Part shown: positions 63,240-64,000 of the stretch, piece by piece
Position numbering within the stretch: position 1 is the first letter of the stretch
Layout of the letters: each line of letters begins with the position of its first letter
DNA from: Saccharopolyspora oryzae
GTDB lineage: Bacteria > Actinomycetota > Actinomycetes > Mycobacteriales > Pseudonocardiaceae
NCBI RefSeq assembly: GCF_027853915.1
Contig: NZ_JAQGLA010000017.1
Coordinates: 41,668-105,667, forward strand
DNA length: 64,000 nucleotides
Direction: 5' to 3'
The notes under the pieces: generated by a model
The model's database searches: none
What the model saw: only the letters and a program-made list of their open reading frames with translations
Told to the model about the DNA's origin: nothing
Position numbers and translations under genes: made by a program

Positions 63240-63372
63240 CGGGGTAGAACGGGCCGGAAAGGCGATGCGAAGAGGTGCTCGGCTGCCGACAGTTCGAATT
63301 CGGGTGAGCCATCCCGAAGTCGGTGAGGTAGAGCCGCCGACCGTCGGTGTGCATCAAGTTCACGGGGTGCGG
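63240..63372 (-). pseudogene. Remnant of a protein-kinase-like phosphotransferase
   Basis: On the minus strand HPVNLMHTDGRRLYLTDFGM is recognisable as the catalytic-loop Asn and DFG region of kinase-fold phosphotransferases. After GMA the match continues in another frame as SPEFELSAAEHLF, implying a one-base deletion, and then breaks up again. There is no start or N-lobe. A decayed copy of a small kinase/phosphotransferase gene; the family is recognised from the conserved loop only. Confidence 0.5.
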
Positions 63373-63403
63373 CAGAGGTGTCCCACGGCGGCCTGCCTCC
63401 TGA

Positions 63404-63420
63404 AACAACTAGTAGTTGTT
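63404..63420. promoter_or_regulatory. 17-base perfect palindrome upstream of dnaE
   Basis: AACAACTA-G-TAGTTGTT, perfect 8-base arms, AT-rich against a GC-rich background, 92 bases before the dnaE ATG. It looks like an operator for a small dimeric repressor such as a MarR-type protein. No regulator gene is adjacent in the window. Confidence 0.4.
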
Positions 63421-63511
63421 GATCGAGGCATGTTACTTGTTGGACGCGTGTCTTCGCGCTCGGTTCGAATGTGGCCGCTCAGGCGGTAGTTCGAACATCG
63501 GGAGAGTCGGC

Positions 63512-64000
63512 ATGGAGCCTTTCGTCCACCTGCATGTGCACACCGAGTATTCGATGCTCGATGGTGCTGCGAAGGTGGGGGCGTTGTTCGCCGAGGCCCA
63601 GCGGTTGGGGATGCCTGCGGTGGGATGACCGACCACGGGAACATGTTCGGTGCCGATGAGTTCTACCAGCAGGCGAAGAAGACCGGGATCAAGCCGATCA
63701 TCGGTATCGAGGCTTATCTGGCGCCGACCAACCGTTTCCATAAGAAGCCGGTGTTCTGGGGTGAGGCGAAGCAGCGTGGCGCCGACGAGTTCGGTGAGGG
63801 TGGTGACGTTTCGGGTGCCGGTGCGTATACGCACATGACGATGGTGGCGCGTAACGCCACTGGTCTGCGGAATCTGTTCACGTTGTCCAGTCGCGCGAGT
63901 TTCGAGGGCATGTACCGCAAGCCGCGGATGGACCGCGAGTTGATCTCGGAGTTCTCTGAGGGCATCATCGCCACCACGGGTTGTCCGTCCGGTGAGGTGC
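63512..64000 (+). pseudogene. dnaE: dnaE (DNA polymerase III alpha) 5' end with a one-base frameshift
   Basis: [20 protein letters not shown] opens the PHP domain of replicative polymerase DnaE. The frame runs 38 codons to AVG and then meets TGA. One base earlier or later (missing G at about 63622-63624) restores the continuation [16 protein letters not shown] and on to [10 protein letters not shown] at the window end. Codon use here is noticeably less GC-rich at third positions than in neighbouring genes. This may be a sequencing error in a G run or a true broken second copy; usual lspA/rluD-type neighbours of dnaE are absent. The 3' part lies outside. Confidence 0.7.

Noticed and set aside
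1..64000. tRNA/rRNA genes, CRISPR arrays, insertion sequences, phage genes
   Set aside because: None recognised on either strand by reading; no transposase, integrase or regularly spaced repeats seen.

Overview
This 64 kb window comes from a GC-rich actinobacterium, most likely a member of the Pseudonocardiales such as Saccharopolyspora. That placement is inferred from very high GC at third codon positions, frequent GTG starts, the family content (vWA/MoxR/TPR conflict genes with an FxsA-like peptide, a 2-methylisoborneol encapsulin operon, a DUF3556 membrane protein, PucR and ROK regulators) and a PHP-type DnaE. It looks like chromosomal, largely catabolic and accessory DNA. I saw no tRNA or rRNA genes, CRISPR array, prophage or transposase.

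Layout. 1-8.6 kb: 5' end of a glutamate decarboxylase gene, a short LuxR-type regulator, an M20 peptidase plus MHS-type MFS transporter module with a divergent LysR regulator, a secreted PIG-L deacetylase, a Crp/Fnr regulator and a small membrane protein. 8.8-20 kb: a conflict/RiPP-like locus made of a VMAP-like protein, a MoxR AAA ATPase and a 1485-residue vWA/NB-ARC/TPR protein, facing an HExxH-type peptide hydroxylase, a 64-residue FxsA-like candidate precursor and a DHA2 exporter. 20-28.6 kb: an arginase-fold enzyme, a Pro-rich membrane protein, 6-phosphogluconate dehydrogenase, and an acetoin dehydrogenase operon acoX-acoA-acoB-acoC whose last gene lacks a stop codon where one is expected. 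28.8-35 kb: an acyl-CoA ligase, DUF3556 protein and FAD oxidoreductase cluster, ended by a long hairpin and faced by a PucR regulator. 35-40.4 kb: a second MHS transporter/M20 hydrolase module with a divergent Lrp-type regulator, then a Tat-exported PhoD phosphatase. 40.8-45.6 kb: an HSP90-like ATPase and a giant TPR protein as a two-gene unit. 45.8-51.8 kb: a second PIG-L deacetylase, a ROK regulator, a VOC protein, and a TetR/nitroreductase divergent pair.

51.8-57.3 kb is a terpenoid operon on the minus strand: family 2B encapsulin shell, 2-methylisoborneol synthase, geranyl diphosphate 2-C-methyltransferase, then a polyprenyl diphosphate synthase and IspH. Together these could supply the prenyl substrate, methylate it, cyclise it and house the cyclase in a protein shell. 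58.7-63.2 kb holds a sigma-54-activator-like regulator, an amidohydrolase, a MIP18/DUF59 protein and a zinc alcohol dehydrogenase. These are the accessory genes normally seen beside propane-type binuclear-iron monooxygenases, but no monooxygenase subunits are present. The window ends with a decayed kinase-like remnant and a dnaE copy carrying a one-base frameshift near codon 38.

The strongest leads for something new are the FxsA-like precursor without an FxSxx tail beside a stand-alone HExxH hydroxylase and the conflict NTPases; the HSP90-like/TPR pair; and the orphan monooxygenase-accessory cluster with its perfect inverted-repeat operator.
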